Part shown: in pieces, positions 36,802 to 46,452 of the stretch
Layout of the letters: each line of letters starts with the position of its first letter
How positions within the stretch are numbered: position 1 is the first letter of the stretch
DNA from: Bdellovibrionales bacterium
GTDB lineage: Bacteria; Bdellovibrionota; UBA2428
Assembly (NCBI GenBank): GCA_018266335.1
Contig: JAFEAR010000039.1
Span: 37,172-101,171, forward strand
Direction of reading: 5' to 3'
DNA length: 64,000 nt
The notes under the pieces: model-generated
The model's input: only the letters and a program-made list of their open reading frames with translations
Told to the model about the DNA's origin: nothing
Database searches by the model: none
Made by a program: the position numbers and the translations under genes

Positions 36802-39732
36802 TTAATTGGAGAAGGGGGGGGCAGACAACTTCATTCGAAGATTGTTCGCGTCGGGGGCCTGGGGGAAAAGCTGAAGGTACCGTTCATATTCCGACTTCGA
36901 AGAGGCATAAATGCCCTGCAATTCAAACACGGCCCCCAAAATTCGGTGGGGCTCGGCCAGATGGGTATCTTTGGCCGCGGCGGCGGCCGCCGAAACCCGG
37001 GCATTATCGAGTTCCCGCAGTGCCAAATACGCTTGGGCCAAGCGAGTTAACACGCGCGGATCGTCACCGTAATTTTGTTTATATTTTTGGAAAATCTTAG
37101 GTACTTCCTGGGGCGAGTTGTTTTTAAGCATATACTCGGCCGCCTCTACAAAACTTCCCAGCACGGAGGGACGCGCCTCAATTTCGCGAATATACAATCG
37201 TACGGCTTGATCCTCTCGTCCGGCCGCCGCATAGGCTCGCGCCGCTCGAATCCACGCTTCCGGATAATCCGGATTCATATACCCCGCAGTTTCGTAGTTC
37301 GTTGCCGCTTCCAGGGGTTTTTCTTGTATTTCATAGACGTGTGCAATGTGAACAAGCGCCTCGGCCGAGTCGCGCTTTTGTGTGGCCGCACGAGAATAAA
37401 AGGCTACAGCCTTATCGTAGTCCTTCCTCCGCTCGTGAACCTCGCCCAACCTCAAGCGCAAACGAAAGGAGCTCGGAAACCGATGCAGAGCCTCCTCGGC
37501 CACTTTTAAAGCATCAGAAGAAAGATCCAAATACATCTGCGCTTCCGTCAGAGTGAGTGCCAGGGGAATGCTGCGCGGAGATTTTGCGTACAAACTCTTC
37601 AGTTCCTCGAGGGCCTGGGTGGCTCCCAGTCCGCCCAGCACGCGACACTTAAGATAAAGCAAATTGGCACGGAATTTTAGTTCGCCCGTTCCATGGACCG
37701 AAGCCAGGTTGGCGGACTTTGCGCAATTCACATTCTTCTCCGTACGGAGCCCCATGAGGGCGAAGAAGTAGTGTCCCCAGGCATCCGTCGGCGCGGCCTG
37801 CTGATACTGCAAAAAATCTCGACCGGCCTCGTCGTAGTCGCGGCCGTACATGTGAATGAGCGCATTGTACTTCAAGGACTCCGGAGTGTTGGATACCGAA
37901 AGACCAAGTTTATCGAAGGCCGCAAATGCGCGATCAAATTTATAGAGCGCGGATTCGCTCCAAATTTCGCCGCCCAGCGCAGGCACAGAGTCGCCCTTAA
38001 TTTGCAGCGCGCCACGGAACAACTCCAGCGCCCTTACCCAGTCTTCCTCAAAGGCCAAATGGTAACCCGCGGAAGTGAGCGCTTCGTCGCCTTGGGGCAT
38101 AACCCAACCCGCCACCTGCAGGCCGGCCATATCGGACTCCACAATCGGCCCCGAAGACGCGCGCCCTAAAATATCGGAAGCGATGTGAGGAAGATCCAAT
38201 CCTTCCTGATTCAAGTCCCACCAGGAGGAACCCGAAGGAGTTTTTCCCTTTTCAAAAAACTCTAGGTTCGTCGCTGCGCGCTGGGCGGTGCTTTGCCGAC
38301 CGAAGGTCGTTAGAAAATCGAGGTACTGCTTCCAAAAAATTCTTTGGTAGGGTTTGGGGAGCAGCGCAAAAGTAGAGGCGCCCATGACAAAGCGTCCATT
38401 CGCGCGCTGCACCTGATCGCTTTGAATTCGCCAATAAAACTCTGCCCCCGCAAACCAGAGTAAGGGTGAGCGCGGATCCAAATGCGAAAGCTCCTCAATT
38501 CGTTCTGGATAGTCTTTGTCCTTCGCGGCCAAACCCGTGCGAATGCTTGAGCTTAAATCTAAGTAAGTTGAAGAATAAGTATCCTTAACGGCAACGGGAG
38601 AATTGCCCGATGCCCCCTTCTCCCAAAATAGCCACCACTGCAAATCTTCCAAGAACCAAGCCACTAAATCGTTGTCCTTGGAGGGCTGCAATTTGGTTTG
38701 GGCCTCCTCCCATTTGCCTTCAAAAATTAGGGGAAGCGAATCGAAGAGCAGGGATTCTGCCGGAGGAACAACTTTAAGTTTTTCCAATTTGCGAAAAATG
38801 CGCTCGCCCTCGCTGCGCAAATTCGCACCTTGTGTTCGGTCGAACACCGCAACGGTTTCACCGAGCCACATGAGATCCCAGGCCCAGCGTCCCCAGTAAG
38901 AGGCATTCAGGCGAGCCTCAACATTTTCTTCATTGGCTAGACGCTGAATATCGTCGGCCCAAATATGTGCGCCCAATCCCTCCGGTAAAGCCCAAGTGGG
39001 GCTAAGGGCAACTTGATCGGGCGCCGCCGGCACGGCCACCTTGAGATTGGCCAACAATAAACTCAGGGGACGAGCATAGAGCAATTCACTCTGCAGCGGA
39101 GCAAACAGTTGTTTGCCGGGGCTAACGGGCGAGGTCTTATTCTGAGAATCGCGACCAAAAATCATCCAGCCCAGGCCGGCCAGAACGACCAGCAGCAAGA
39201 GCGGAGAAGTTTTACGTGCCAATTGTTTCGGGGGCGGAGGGTTCGCCGCAGGAGCGGCCAGCGGGGAGGAGGCCGGATTCACCGAGGCCTTTGCTACCAC
39301 CAGTTCCTCCGCGGGCAAGCGGAGCATTTCGGGGGGAAGCGAACGTTCGGGCTCGCGCTTCTTTTTTTTATTTACCGCTGGCGGAGGAGCCGAGGGGCGA
39401 ACGCTGCTTTTCTGCGATTCCGAGAACTGTCCCGGAGGGTTCGCTTTTTCGGCAGAATCTGGTGACTCTTCTCCGAATTGAGCCACCTGAATGGCATCAA
39501 AAAACTCCGGATCCGAAGCAATGGGCTGCCATTCGCTGGTCCCTTCGAAGAGGATAAATTCCTCTCCGGTAATTTTTTTGGCCGTAATGAAACTTAGAAC
39601 TTCCGGACGCTGATAAGGCCCGTATATTTTTCCGGAAGGCATGCGCACCTGAATCCGGCGCGACCCCATTTGCGTGTTTTCGGGATTCAACCCTCTTCCT
39701 ATAGTGGAGGATCGGGTTGAATCATCACTCAT
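36802..39732 (-). CDS. Large TPR membrane protein with N-terminal GYF-2-like domain
   Basis: A 976-residue protein. An N-terminal domain (about 26-80, IYGPYQRPEVLSFITAKKIT) resembles GYF_2/DUF4339 modules. Then come a disordered Pro/Lys-rich stretch (95-172), one membrane segment (176-193), and a long helical region. At least five tetratricopeptide repeats fill about 690-960, for example YDKAVAFYSRAATQKRDSAE and PLEAATNYETAGYMNPDYPE. The TPR part would lie in the periplasm. The ATG overlaps the nuoN stop by four bases. Similar layouts occur in gliding-motility-type proteins of delta-like bacteria; function here is unknown. Confidence 0.75.
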   Translation of the reverse strand: MSDDSTRSSTIGRGLNPENTQMGSRRIQVRMPSGKIYGPYQRPEVLSFITAKKITGEEFILFEGTSEWQPIASDPEFFDAIQVAQFGEESPDSAEKANPPGQFSESQKSSVRPSAPPPAVNKKKKREPERSLPPEMLRLPAEELVVAKASVNPASSPLAAPAANPPPPKQLARKTSPLLLLVVLAGLGWMIFGRDSQNKTSPVSPGKQLFAPLQSELLYARPLSLLLANLKVAVPAAPDQVALSPTWALPEGLGAHIWADDIQRLANEENVEARLNASYWGRWAWDLMWLGETVAVFDRTQGANLRSEGERIFRKLEKLKVVPPAESLLFDSLPLIFEGKWEEAQTKLQPSKDNDLVAWFLEDLQWWLFWEKGASGNSPVAVKDTYSSTYLDLSSSIRTGLAAKDKDYPERIEELSHLDPRSPLLWFAGAEFYWRIQSDQVQRANGRFVMGASTFALLPKPYQRIFWKQYLDFLTTFGRQSTAQRAATNLEFFEKGKTPSGSSWWDLNQEGLDLPHIASDILGRASSGPIVESDMAGLQVAGWVMPQGDEALTSAGYHLAFEEDWVRALELFRGALQIKGDSVPALGGEIWSESALYKFDRAFAAFDKLGLSVSNTPESLKYNALIHMYGRDYDEAGRDFLQYQQAAPTDAWGHYFFALMGLRTEKNVNCAKSANLASVHGTGELKFRANLLYLKCRVLGGLGATQALEELKSLYAKSPRSIPLALTLTEAQMYLDLSSDALKVAEEALHRFPSSFRLRLRLGEVHERRKDYDKAVAFYSRAATQKRDSAEALVHIAHVYEIQEKPLEAATNYETAGYMNPDYPEAWIRAARAYAAAGREDQAVRLYIREIEARPSVLGSFVEAAEYMLKNNSPQEVPKIFQKYKQNYGDDPRVLTRLAQAYLALRELDNARVSAAAAAAKDTHLAEPHRILGAVFELQGIYASSKSEYERYLQLFPQAPDANNLRMKLSAPPFSN

Positions 39733-41192
39733 CTTGCAAAGACCTCAACGAGCTGCACCCAGTGATGAAAGCGACTGAATCCCGTCAAGCAAAGGATAAG
39801 TGCCAATGTGGCCACGGTGCCGGAAAAAACTGCGCCCGAAAAGACTCGGCGCTTAGTCCAGCTCGTCGGCTCCGTCTTCTCCAGGTAAAGGGGTACAAGC
39901 GCCTTAAGGTAGTAAGCCAATCCCAACATTGTTCCCAAAAGCATAAAGGCCGCGCCGCACGTAAATCCGGAAGTCCACACTTCAGAAAGAACTAGGTATT
40001 TACCCAAGAAGCCTGGAAAGGGAGGAATCCCGGCGAGCGAAAACAAGCTGAGAGAAAATACAATAACCGCTGCCTTGGGTGCCCGAGAAGCAAGGACCCC
40101 CAACTCCGACAGGTCCACGTCATATTTTTCCGGCTGTCCGCTGCTGCGACAAAAAGAATCCACAGCCGAAAAGGCCGCAATCACCGCAAAACCATAAACA
40201 ATCAAGGTAAGCAGCATCGCGGGAGTGGCCACGGGACCGACCGCCAAAGCAAGGGCCGCATAACCTGCGTTGGCCACACTCGAATAAGCTAGCATGCGAC
40301 GCAGTTTTCGCTGCGCAACCGCGGCCAAATTTCCCCAAACGATCGAAACGATGGCCAAAGTTTGCACCACCAGAACGAAAGATTTTAAGGACCAAAAGCC
40401 CGACAGACTAAAGGCCACCGCCGCCGCACCAAAAACAGAAACTTTCGTCGCCGTAGCCAAAAAGGATGCACTCGACGAGGGCGCCGCCTGATAAACGTCG
40501 GGCGCCCAAAGATGAAAGGGAGCCAAGGCAACTTTGAACGCCAAACTCGCCGCAATCAGCAACGCGCCAGCAACCGCAAAGGCACTCGGTCCGGATTCAA
40601 AAATCTTTTTAATGAGGCCAAAATCGAAGGATCCCGCTTCGCCATACAAAAGAGTCATTCCCATGAGCAGCAACGAAGAAGCAAAGGCTCCCATCAGAAG
40701 ATATTTAATGGCGGCTTCGAGCGAGCTTTCACGGTGAATATCGAGGGCCACCAGCAAATACCCCGGGATAGCCAAAGTTTCGAGAAACACAAAGAAGGCA
40801 ATCCAATCTCGTGCACCCGGAAGAAGCGACATGCCAATAACTGCTGTAAGCGTAAGCGGCGACCACTCCGAGTGTCCGTGCACCGTTTCGCGAGCAAAGA
40901 ATCCAGCCAACAGACCAAAACACGCGGCCGCCATGCCCACCGCACGAGTAAAGGCATTAATTTCCAACGAAGTTCCAAAGATGGATTGCGAGCCGTCGTT
41001 ATAGGAGCAAGCCAAAAGCGCAATGAAGGGAATCAGCGCCAGCGCGTGCAGGGCTCGCACAACATTGTTGCTTAAGCGCAGCCCCACTCCAATCGTCGAC
41101 AGCGCCAGGCCCCCGCACAACCACAAGTAGGGAAGGAAGGCGTGAATTTGTTCCGGACTCAAGTTGAAGAGCGCAACATCCAATTGGTTCAT
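39729..41192 (-). CDS. nuoN: NADH-quinone oxidoreductase subunit N, copy 1
   Basis: Antiporter-like proton-pumping subunit of complex I, 487 residues, about 14 membrane helices. It has the conserved Glu segment FFVFLETLAIPGYLLVALD and the Lys-containing helix LAFKVALAPFHLWAPDVYQ, with RKLRRMLAYSSVANAG after it. It ends the downstream set (A-C-E-F-H-J-K-L-M-N). Its TGA overlaps the ATG of the TPR gene by four bases. Confidence 0.93.
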   Translation of the reverse strand: MNQLDVALFNLSPEQIHAFLPYLWLCGGLALSTIGVGLRLSNNVVRALHALALIPFIALLACSYNDGSQSIFGTSLEINAFTRAVGMAAACFGLLAGFFARETVHGHSEWSPLTLTAVIGMSLLPGARDWIAFFVFLETLAIPGYLLVALDIHRESSLEAAIKYLLMGAFASSLLLMGMTLLYGEAGSFDFGLIKKIFESGPSAFAVAGALLIAASLAFKVALAPFHLWAPDVYQAAPSSSASFLATATKVSVFGAAAVAFSLSGFWSLKSFVLVVQTLAIVSIVWGNLAAVAQRKLRRMLAYSSVANAGYAALALAVGPVATPAMLLTLIVYGFAVIAAFSAVDSFCRSSGQPEKYDVDLSELGVLASRAPKAAVIVFSLSLFSLAGIPPFPGFLGKYLVLSEVWTSGFTCGAAFMLLGTMLGLAYYLKALVPLYLEKTEPTSWTKRRVFSGAVFSGTVATLALILCLTGFSRFHHWVQLVEVFAR

Positions 41193-41194
41193 GA

Positions 41195-42664
41195 TTACCT
41201 CAAAGCCGCCATTAGCGTTTCAACGGCTTTATCCGCCTGATTAAGAATTCCCTGGGGACGCAAGCCGAAGTACAACATAGCGAATACGAACGGCACCACG
41301 GCCGCCCACTCATTCCAGCGCAAAGAAAACTCATGAGAAACAACCGTCGGCCCCTGCGGGCCAAACATCGTGCGACGAACCAGCGAGAGCATATAAACGG
41401 CCCCCAACAGCACGCCGGACGATGCCACCATTGCCGCAACCGGGTGATTCACGAACGAACCCGAGAGCACCAAGAACTCTCCCACGAAGCCCGGGAGGCC
41501 CGGCAATCCAATGCTCGCCATGACGGCAAAAACAAAGAGGGAGGCCAACACGGGTGCCTTCGAAGCTAATCCGCCGTACTGCGCAATCTCCCGCGTATGA
41601 GTGCGATCGTAAATAATTCCGAAAATCAAAAAGAGCGCTCCCGTGCTCAGCCCGTGCGCAATGTTTTGAAACATCGCTCCCTGGATTGATTCCGTTTGGG
41701 CACCAAACAGTCCAATCACCATGAATCCCAAGTGAGCCACGGAGGAATAGGCGATCATTTTTTTTACGTCGCTCTGGCGCCAAGCCGCCAAACTACCAAA
41801 CACGACACCCACGCAACCCAGAATCATCATGCAAGGAGCGGCCGCCAGGCTAGCCTGCGGGAAAAGGGGCAAACACCACCGGGCCATGCCGTAAACGCCG
41901 AGCTTGAGCAAAATACCGGCCAGAATAACGGAGGCGCCCGTGGGCGCTTCGGTGTGCGCATCGGGCAACCAGGCGTGAACGGGCCACACCGGTACCTTCA
42001 CGGCAAAGGCAATCACGAAGGCCAGGAAGAGCAATCCTCCCGAGGAACCCCAACCCGCAAAGGGAATTTGCATGTGCACAAGATCATGCCAACCCAAGCT
42101 CGGAACGCTCGACATCAGCGCAAGGGCAACAATCGCCAGCAACATGAGCAATGAACCAGCCATGGTGAACGCAAAAAATTTGAGCGCCGCATAGACGCGG
42201 TTCTTCGATCCCCAGCGTCCAATCAGGAAATACATGGGAATAAGCATGAATTCCCAGAAGAAATAAAAGCAAAGTGCGTCGGCCGCCAGCAACGAACCCA
42301 CGCTAGCTCCGTTCAGAATGGCGAAGAGGCCCAAATATCCCGAGCCAAGAGACTCTTTGCCCAACGAGTAAAGTGCCAAAACAACCGCCAAAAATACGTT
42401 CAGAATAACGAGTGGACCGCTCAGCCCATCCACGCCCAAACTAAAGCGACTCTTCAGCTCCGGCAGCCAGTCCCACGAAAAGGAAATCGGCATTTGGGTT
42501 GCAGAAAAATCTACTGTCCCCGAACTCCAAATGGCGACGAGAATTCCCACCCAAACCAATTGAAAGACCAAGTTCGCCCACTGGGCCGCACCCTTATTTT
42601 TACCGAAAAGAAAGAGAATAAGTCCCGCAAGAAAGGGCCAAGCTACAATCCAAATAAGGTTCAT
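41195..42664 (-). CDS. nuoM: NADH-quinone oxidoreductase subunit M, copy 1
   Basis: Antiporter-like pumping subunit, 489 residues. Key segments: LCFYFFWEFMLIPMYFLIGR (proton-channel Glu), FVIAFAVKVPVWPVHAWLPD with the central Lys, and DVKKMIAYSSVAHLGFMVIG. ATG 42664 is chosen over an upstream start because it overlaps the nuoL stop by four bases. It is somewhat shorter than the E. coli subunit (509) and than copy 2 (518). Confidence 0.95.
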   Translation of the reverse strand: MNLIWIVAWPFLAGLILFLFGKNKGAAQWANLVFQLVWVGILVAIWSSGTVDFSATQMPISFSWDWLPELKSRFSLGVDGLSGPLVILNVFLAVVLALYSLGKESLGSGYLGLFAILNGASVGSLLAADALCFYFFWEFMLIPMYFLIGRWGSKNRVYAALKFFAFTMAGSLLMLLAIVALALMSSVPSLGWHDLVHMQIPFAGWGSSGGLLFLAFVIAFAVKVPVWPVHAWLPDAHTEAPTGASVILAGILLKLGVYGMARWCLPLFPQASLAAAPCMMILGCVGVVFGSLAAWRQSDVKKMIAYSSVAHLGFMVIGLFGAQTESIQGAMFQNIAHGLSTGALFLIFGIIYDRTHTREIAQYGGLASKAPVLASLFVFAVMASIGLPGLPGFVGEFLVLSGSFVNHPVAAMVASSGVLLGAVYMLSLVRRTMFGPQGPTVVSHEFSLRWNEWAAVVPFVFAMLYFGLRPQGILNQADKAVETLMAALR

Positions 42665-44550
42665 CGACTCAACACCATCACCGCAAAAATAATGGCCGCA
42701 CCGGTGCCGGCCGCCAAATACCACACGTACGTTTGCAAGTTACCTACCTGCAACACCGACATAGCCTGCCCACCCCAGCGCACCGATGCGCCCAGGGAGT
42801 TCGCAATGCCATTGATAACTCGACCATCGATAATCTGCGTTACGAAGGCGGCGATCATGGCGAGCGGACGAATAATGACCATTTGGTACAACTCGTCCAC
42901 GTAGAATTTGTTTTCCGATAGGCGCGTAAAGAAATCGGTTCCGGGCACCGACACTTTGCCACCAAATTTTTTGAAGGAGAACCAGGCCACCGAAAGCGAA
43001 AGCACCGTAGTGAGCGCCATCAGACCCAGCTCCGTACCGTGGGACATTTCGGCGCCGTGTTCTGCCACGGCCTTCCAGCCGTACCAACCCGCCTCAACCC
43101 AGTGTTCTAACTTGTGGATACCGCCGATTGTCTCGGGGGTCTCCATCCAGCCAACCACCAGGGAGAGCACTCCGAGCACGGCCAAAGGCAACGTCATCAC
43201 GGCCGGACTTTCGTGGGCATGCGAGGCTTCTTTGGTGCGCGCTTCGCCCCAGAAGGCCAAAGCGTACAGACGGAACATGTAGAAGGCCGTCATGAGCGCC
43301 GCGCTCAACATCAAGACAAAGTAGAGGGGCCCCACTTCGAAGGCCTTCGCCAAAATCATGTCCTTGGAGAAAAAGCCCGAGGTCATCGGAAAGCCGATGA
43401 TCGCCAGCGTCGCAATCAAAAACAGAATGTGAGTAACGGGCATGTGCTTGCGCAAATTGCCCATGTCGAACAAATCTTGTTTTTCGTGCATGCCATGAAT
43501 GACGGAGCCGGCGCCCAAGAAGAGCAGTGCCTTAAAGCAGGCGTGAGTAACAACATGAAACAACGCCGCCGTGGGACTTCCACAGCCGAGAGCCACGAAC
43601 ATAAAGCCCAGCTGAGAAACGGTGGAGTAAGCCAAAACTTTTTTGATGTCCCGCTGGGTGAGGGCAATGAGCGCCGCCAGCCAGGCCGTAGCAATCCCGC
43701 CCCACATCATAACGTGGAGAACTTCCTCCTGCCCCGCAAAGATGGGCCACAAACGCACCGTAAGGAAAATACCGGAGGTCACCATGGTCGCGGCGTGAAT
43801 AAGTGCCGAGACCGGAGTCGGGCCCGCCATGGCATCGGGCAACCAGATATACAAAGGAATCTGCGCCGATTTGCCGGTCGACGCCCAAAAGAGTCCGCCG
43901 GCTACAGCCGCCGCAAGGCCCAGGGGCAACGCGGTGTTACCTCCGTTAAAGGCCGCGATGATCTCGCGAATTTGCGTGGAGCCCACGTGGCTCACCAGCA
44001 TCAATAAAGCAAAAATAAATCCCAAGTCCCCCACGCGGTTGGTGATAAAGGCCTTCATGCCCGCCGCCGCATTTTTATCGTCCGTGTACCAGTAGCCAAT
44101 GAGAAGGTATGAGCACAGGCCCACGCCTTCCCAGCCCGTAAACACGCCCACTAAATCGCCCGACAATACAAGGGTAAGCATCGCGGCCAGGAAAAGGTTC
44201 AAATAGGCAAAGAATCTCCAGGGGCTCTTGTCGTGCGACATATAGCCAATGGAATAGAGGTGAATCAGCGATCCAATGCCGGTCACCACAAGCAGCATAA
44301 TGCCCGTGACCGGAGTCGCCTCCAGAAGGAAGTCCACCTTCAGGCGACCCACATGAAACCACGTTGCGGCTAATTCAACCAGACTGGCGCCTTCGGGAAT
44401 ACGCCCAGGAACCGTGCAAGAAATAAGGAATGCGCCCAGCGCCGCCAAAGTGGCAATGGAACCCGACAACACCGCATTCTTCGAACGCAAAATCACGCCG
44501 TTGAGCAGCGCACCGAACAGCGGCAACAGAATGATCCACTTCAAGTCCAT
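42661..44550 (-). CDS. nuoL: NADH-quinone oxidoreductase subunit L, copy 1
   Basis: The largest antiporter-like subunit, 629 residues, with the lateral amphipathic helix at the C-terminal end. GDLVGVFTGWEGVGLCSYLL holds the conserved Glu, followed by AFITNRVGDLGFIFALLM and KSAQIPLYIWLPDAMAGPTP with the Lys. It lies four bases after nuoK and overlaps nuoM. The length matches E. coli NuoL (613), unlike the longer copy 2. Confidence 0.96.
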   Translation of the reverse strand: MDLKWIILLPLFGALLNGVILRSKNAVLSGSIATLAALGAFLISCTVPGRIPEGASLVELAATWFHVGRLKVDFLLEATPVTGIMLLVVTGIGSLIHLYSIGYMSHDKSPWRFFAYLNLFLAAMLTLVLSGDLVGVFTGWEGVGLCSYLLIGYWYTDDKNAAAGMKAFITNRVGDLGFIFALLMLVSHVGSTQIREIIAAFNGGNTALPLGLAAAVAGGLFWASTGKSAQIPLYIWLPDAMAGPTPVSALIHAATMVTSGIFLTVRLWPIFAGQEEVLHVMMWGGIATAWLAALIALTQRDIKKVLAYSTVSQLGFMFVALGCGSPTAALFHVVTHACFKALLFLGAGSVIHGMHEKQDLFDMGNLRKHMPVTHILFLIATLAIIGFPMTSGFFSKDMILAKAFEVGPLYFVLMLSAALMTAFYMFRLYALAFWGEARTKEASHAHESPAVMTLPLAVLGVLSLVVGWMETPETIGGIHKLEHWVEAGWYGWKAVAEHGAEMSHGTELGLMALTTVLSLSVAWFSFKKFGGKVSVPGTDFFTRLSENKFYVDELYQMVIIRPLAMIAAFVTQIIDGRVINGIANSLGASVRWGGQAMSVLQVGNLQTYVWYLAAGTGAAIIFAVMVLSR

Positions 44551-44554
44551 CGGC

Positions 44555-44851
44555 TCAACCTCTCAGCTCGCGATAATCATCCAAGAACACGCTGCCCGTT
44601 TTGCGGAACAAAGCGACCAGCAACGAAAGCGCCACGGCCGCTTCCGCCGCCGCCACCAGAACGATAAAGAGCACCAGGGCCGATCCGTCGGCATTGCCCT
44701 TGGCGTGCGCAAAGCTAACCAGGCAAAGGTTTACGCCGTTAAGCATAAGTTCCAAACACATGAGCGAAATGATGGCATTGCGCCGAACCAAAAAACCGAT
44801 GCCACCAATGGCAAAGAGGAACGATCCCAACAGAACATGAAACTCAGTCAT
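44555..44851 (-). CDS. nuoK: NADH-quinone oxidoreductase subunit K, copy 1
   Basis: A small three-helix subunit of 98 residues. The two membrane Glu used in proton transfer are present (E34 in ISLMCLELMLNGVNL, E70 in VAAAEAAVALSLLVAL). It abuts nuoJ with no gap and precedes nuoL by four bases. Confidence 0.95.
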   Translation of the reverse strand: MTEFHVLLGSFLFAIGGIGFLVRRNAIISLMCLELMLNGVNLCLVSFAHAKGNADGSALVLFIVLVAAAEAAVALSLLVALFRKTGSVFLDDYRELRG

Positions 44852-45370
44852 TTAGGAAGCTCCCTGCGATTTTGCCGGACGCCCAACAAAGATAACTCCA
44901 ATCACGGCCGCAAATATAAGCAGTCCCGTTACTTGGAAAGGAATCATGTATTTGGTCAACAAACGTACGGAGATCTCCGTCGCGCCCGCACTCTGTCCCG
45001 CGGTTTCGAGCATGGCGGCAACCGGACTGCGAAGATAAGGGATCAGCAGGCCCATTGCCAAAACCAGCCCCCCCACGGACAACAAGGCGCCCTTGGCCAG
45101 GGAGCCCGGAATGCGCACTCGTGACGGACGAAGGTCCAATAGCATGACAATAAAAACAAAGAGCACGGAGATCGCGCCCGCATAAATTAAAATTTGCACC
45201 GCGCCGATAAAAAATTGTCCAAGCCCAAAGTACAGCGCGCCCGTAGTAAAGAGCGTCGCCATCAGCGACATGGCGCTGACGATGGGATTTTTTGCCATCA
45301 CCACGTTAAGCGCCGCACACAGAGTCAAAAGTCCCAGCACAATTTGAAAAGTGGATACGTCCGCAAGCAT
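44852..45370 (-). CDS. nuoJ: NADH-quinone oxidoreductase subunit J, copy 1
   Basis: A five-helix membrane subunit of 172 residues. The conserved helix with LFTTGALYFGLGQFFIGAVQ, then ILIYAGAISVLFVFIVML is present, containing the pi-bulge region. ATG 45370 lies two bases after the nuoH stop; longer forms overlapping nuoH are unlikely. nuoI, which usually lies between H and J, is missing. Confidence 0.93.
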   Translation of the reverse strand: MLADVSTFQIVLGLLTLCAALNVVMAKNPIVSAMSLMATLFTTGALYFGLGQFFIGAVQILIYAGAISVLFVFIVMLLDLRPSRVRIPGSLAKGALLSVGGLVLAMGLLIPYLRSPVAAMLETAGQSAGATEISVRLLTKYMIPFQVTGLLIFAAVIGVIFVGRPAKSQGAS

Positions 45371-45372
45371 GA

Positions 45373-46452
45373 TCAAGCACCTCTCCGCATAAAGAACGTA
45401 ACGAGCATCGTGACCATCACGTTCAAAACTCCCAGCGGAAGCATAATTTTCCAACCCAAATCCATGAGCTGGTCGTAGCGGAAGCGTGGAAGCGTCCAGC
45501 GCACCCACACGAAAATCCACATGAAGAGCCACATCTTGGCCAAAAAGCTAACGAACTGAATAGCTACCGTCGCAAGCGCCGCCATTTCCAGAGTCAATCC
45601 GTGGCCCACAAAGAACTCGCGCAGCCCCGCCTCGGAAATAAAGGGCACATTGTACCCTCCCAAAAACAGCGTCGTCATAAAGGCCGAAGCCAAAAACATG
45701 GAGGCGTATTCCGCCAAAAAGAACAGAGCAAACTTCAGTCCCGAATATTCGGTGTGGTAACCGGCGACCAACTCGCTCTCGCCTTCGGGGAGGTCAAAGG
45801 GCAGGCGGTTGGTTTCGGCAAAGGAAGAAATCCAAATTAGCAAGAACCCCAGCGGCTGCATCAAAATTCCCCAGAAGGGCAAGCTGCTGCCGGCTTCTTG
45901 GAGTTTTACAATTTGACGCAAGTCGAGAGTGCCGTAGGTCATCACCATCGACACGATCGTAATTCCGATCGCAATTTCGTAGCTGATCATCTGCGAGCTC
46001 GAGCGCAACGCGCCCATGAGCGAAAACTTGTTGTTCGACGACCAGCCCGCAGCCAGCACCGAGTAAACGTGCAAGCTAGTAATCGCCAGGAGGAACAACA
46101 GCCCCACACTCAGATTAGAAACTTGCAAGGGATAATCTTGTCCGCCGAGGTGAATCGATCCCGAAAGCGGAATAACGGCGAAGGCCAAAAAAGGCGGCAG
46201 CACGGCCAGAGCCGGAGCCAAAATGAAGAGCGGCTTGTGGGCCGCGGAGGGAATATTTTCTTCTTTGAACACAAGCTTCAGTGCATCCGCCATGGGCTGC
46301 ATAAGTCCCCACGGCCCCACACGGTTAGGCCCCGAACGACGCTGCATCCAGGCCGAGCCACGGCGCTCCACCATGAGCACAACCGGAACCGATCCCAGAA
46401 TAATAATTCCCACCAGGGGAACCATCAGGAAAGACCAATAGAGCGCGTTCAT
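45373..46452 (-). CDS. nuoH: NADH-quinone oxidoreductase subunit H, copy 1
   Basis: The eight-helix subunit forming the quinone tunnel beside NuoB and NuoD, 359 residues. Motifs: RRSGPNRVGPWGLMQPMADA, ETNRLPFDLPEGESELVAGY and FLAKMWLFMWIFVWVRWTLP. ATG 46452 overlaps the nuoF stop by four bases (ATGA). nuoG, which normally lies between F and H, is missing. Confidence 0.95.
   Translation of the reverse strand: MNALYWSFLMVPLVGIIILGSVPVVLMVERRGSAWMQRRSGPNRVGPWGLMQPMADALKLVFKEENIPSAAHKPLFILAPALAVLPPFLAFAVIPLSGSIHLGGQDYPLQVSNLSVGLLFLLAITSLHVYSVLAAGWSSNNKFSLMGALRSSSQMISYEIAIGITIVSMVMTYGTLDLRQIVKLQEAGSSLPFWGILMQPLGFLLIWISSFAETNRLPFDLPEGESELVAGYHTEYSGLKFALFFLAEYASMFLASAFMTTLFLGGYNVPFISEAGLREFFVGHGLTLEMAALATVAIQFVSFLAKMWLFMWIFVWVRWTLPRFRYDQLMDLGWKIMLPLGVLNVMVTMLVTFFMRRGA

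Noticed and set aside
43114..44007. Long plus-strand open frame (297 codons) opposite nuoL copy 1
   Set aside because: Low-complexity, His/Arg/Gln-rich translation with no ribosome site; it mirrors the codon pattern of the well-identified nuoL on the other strand.
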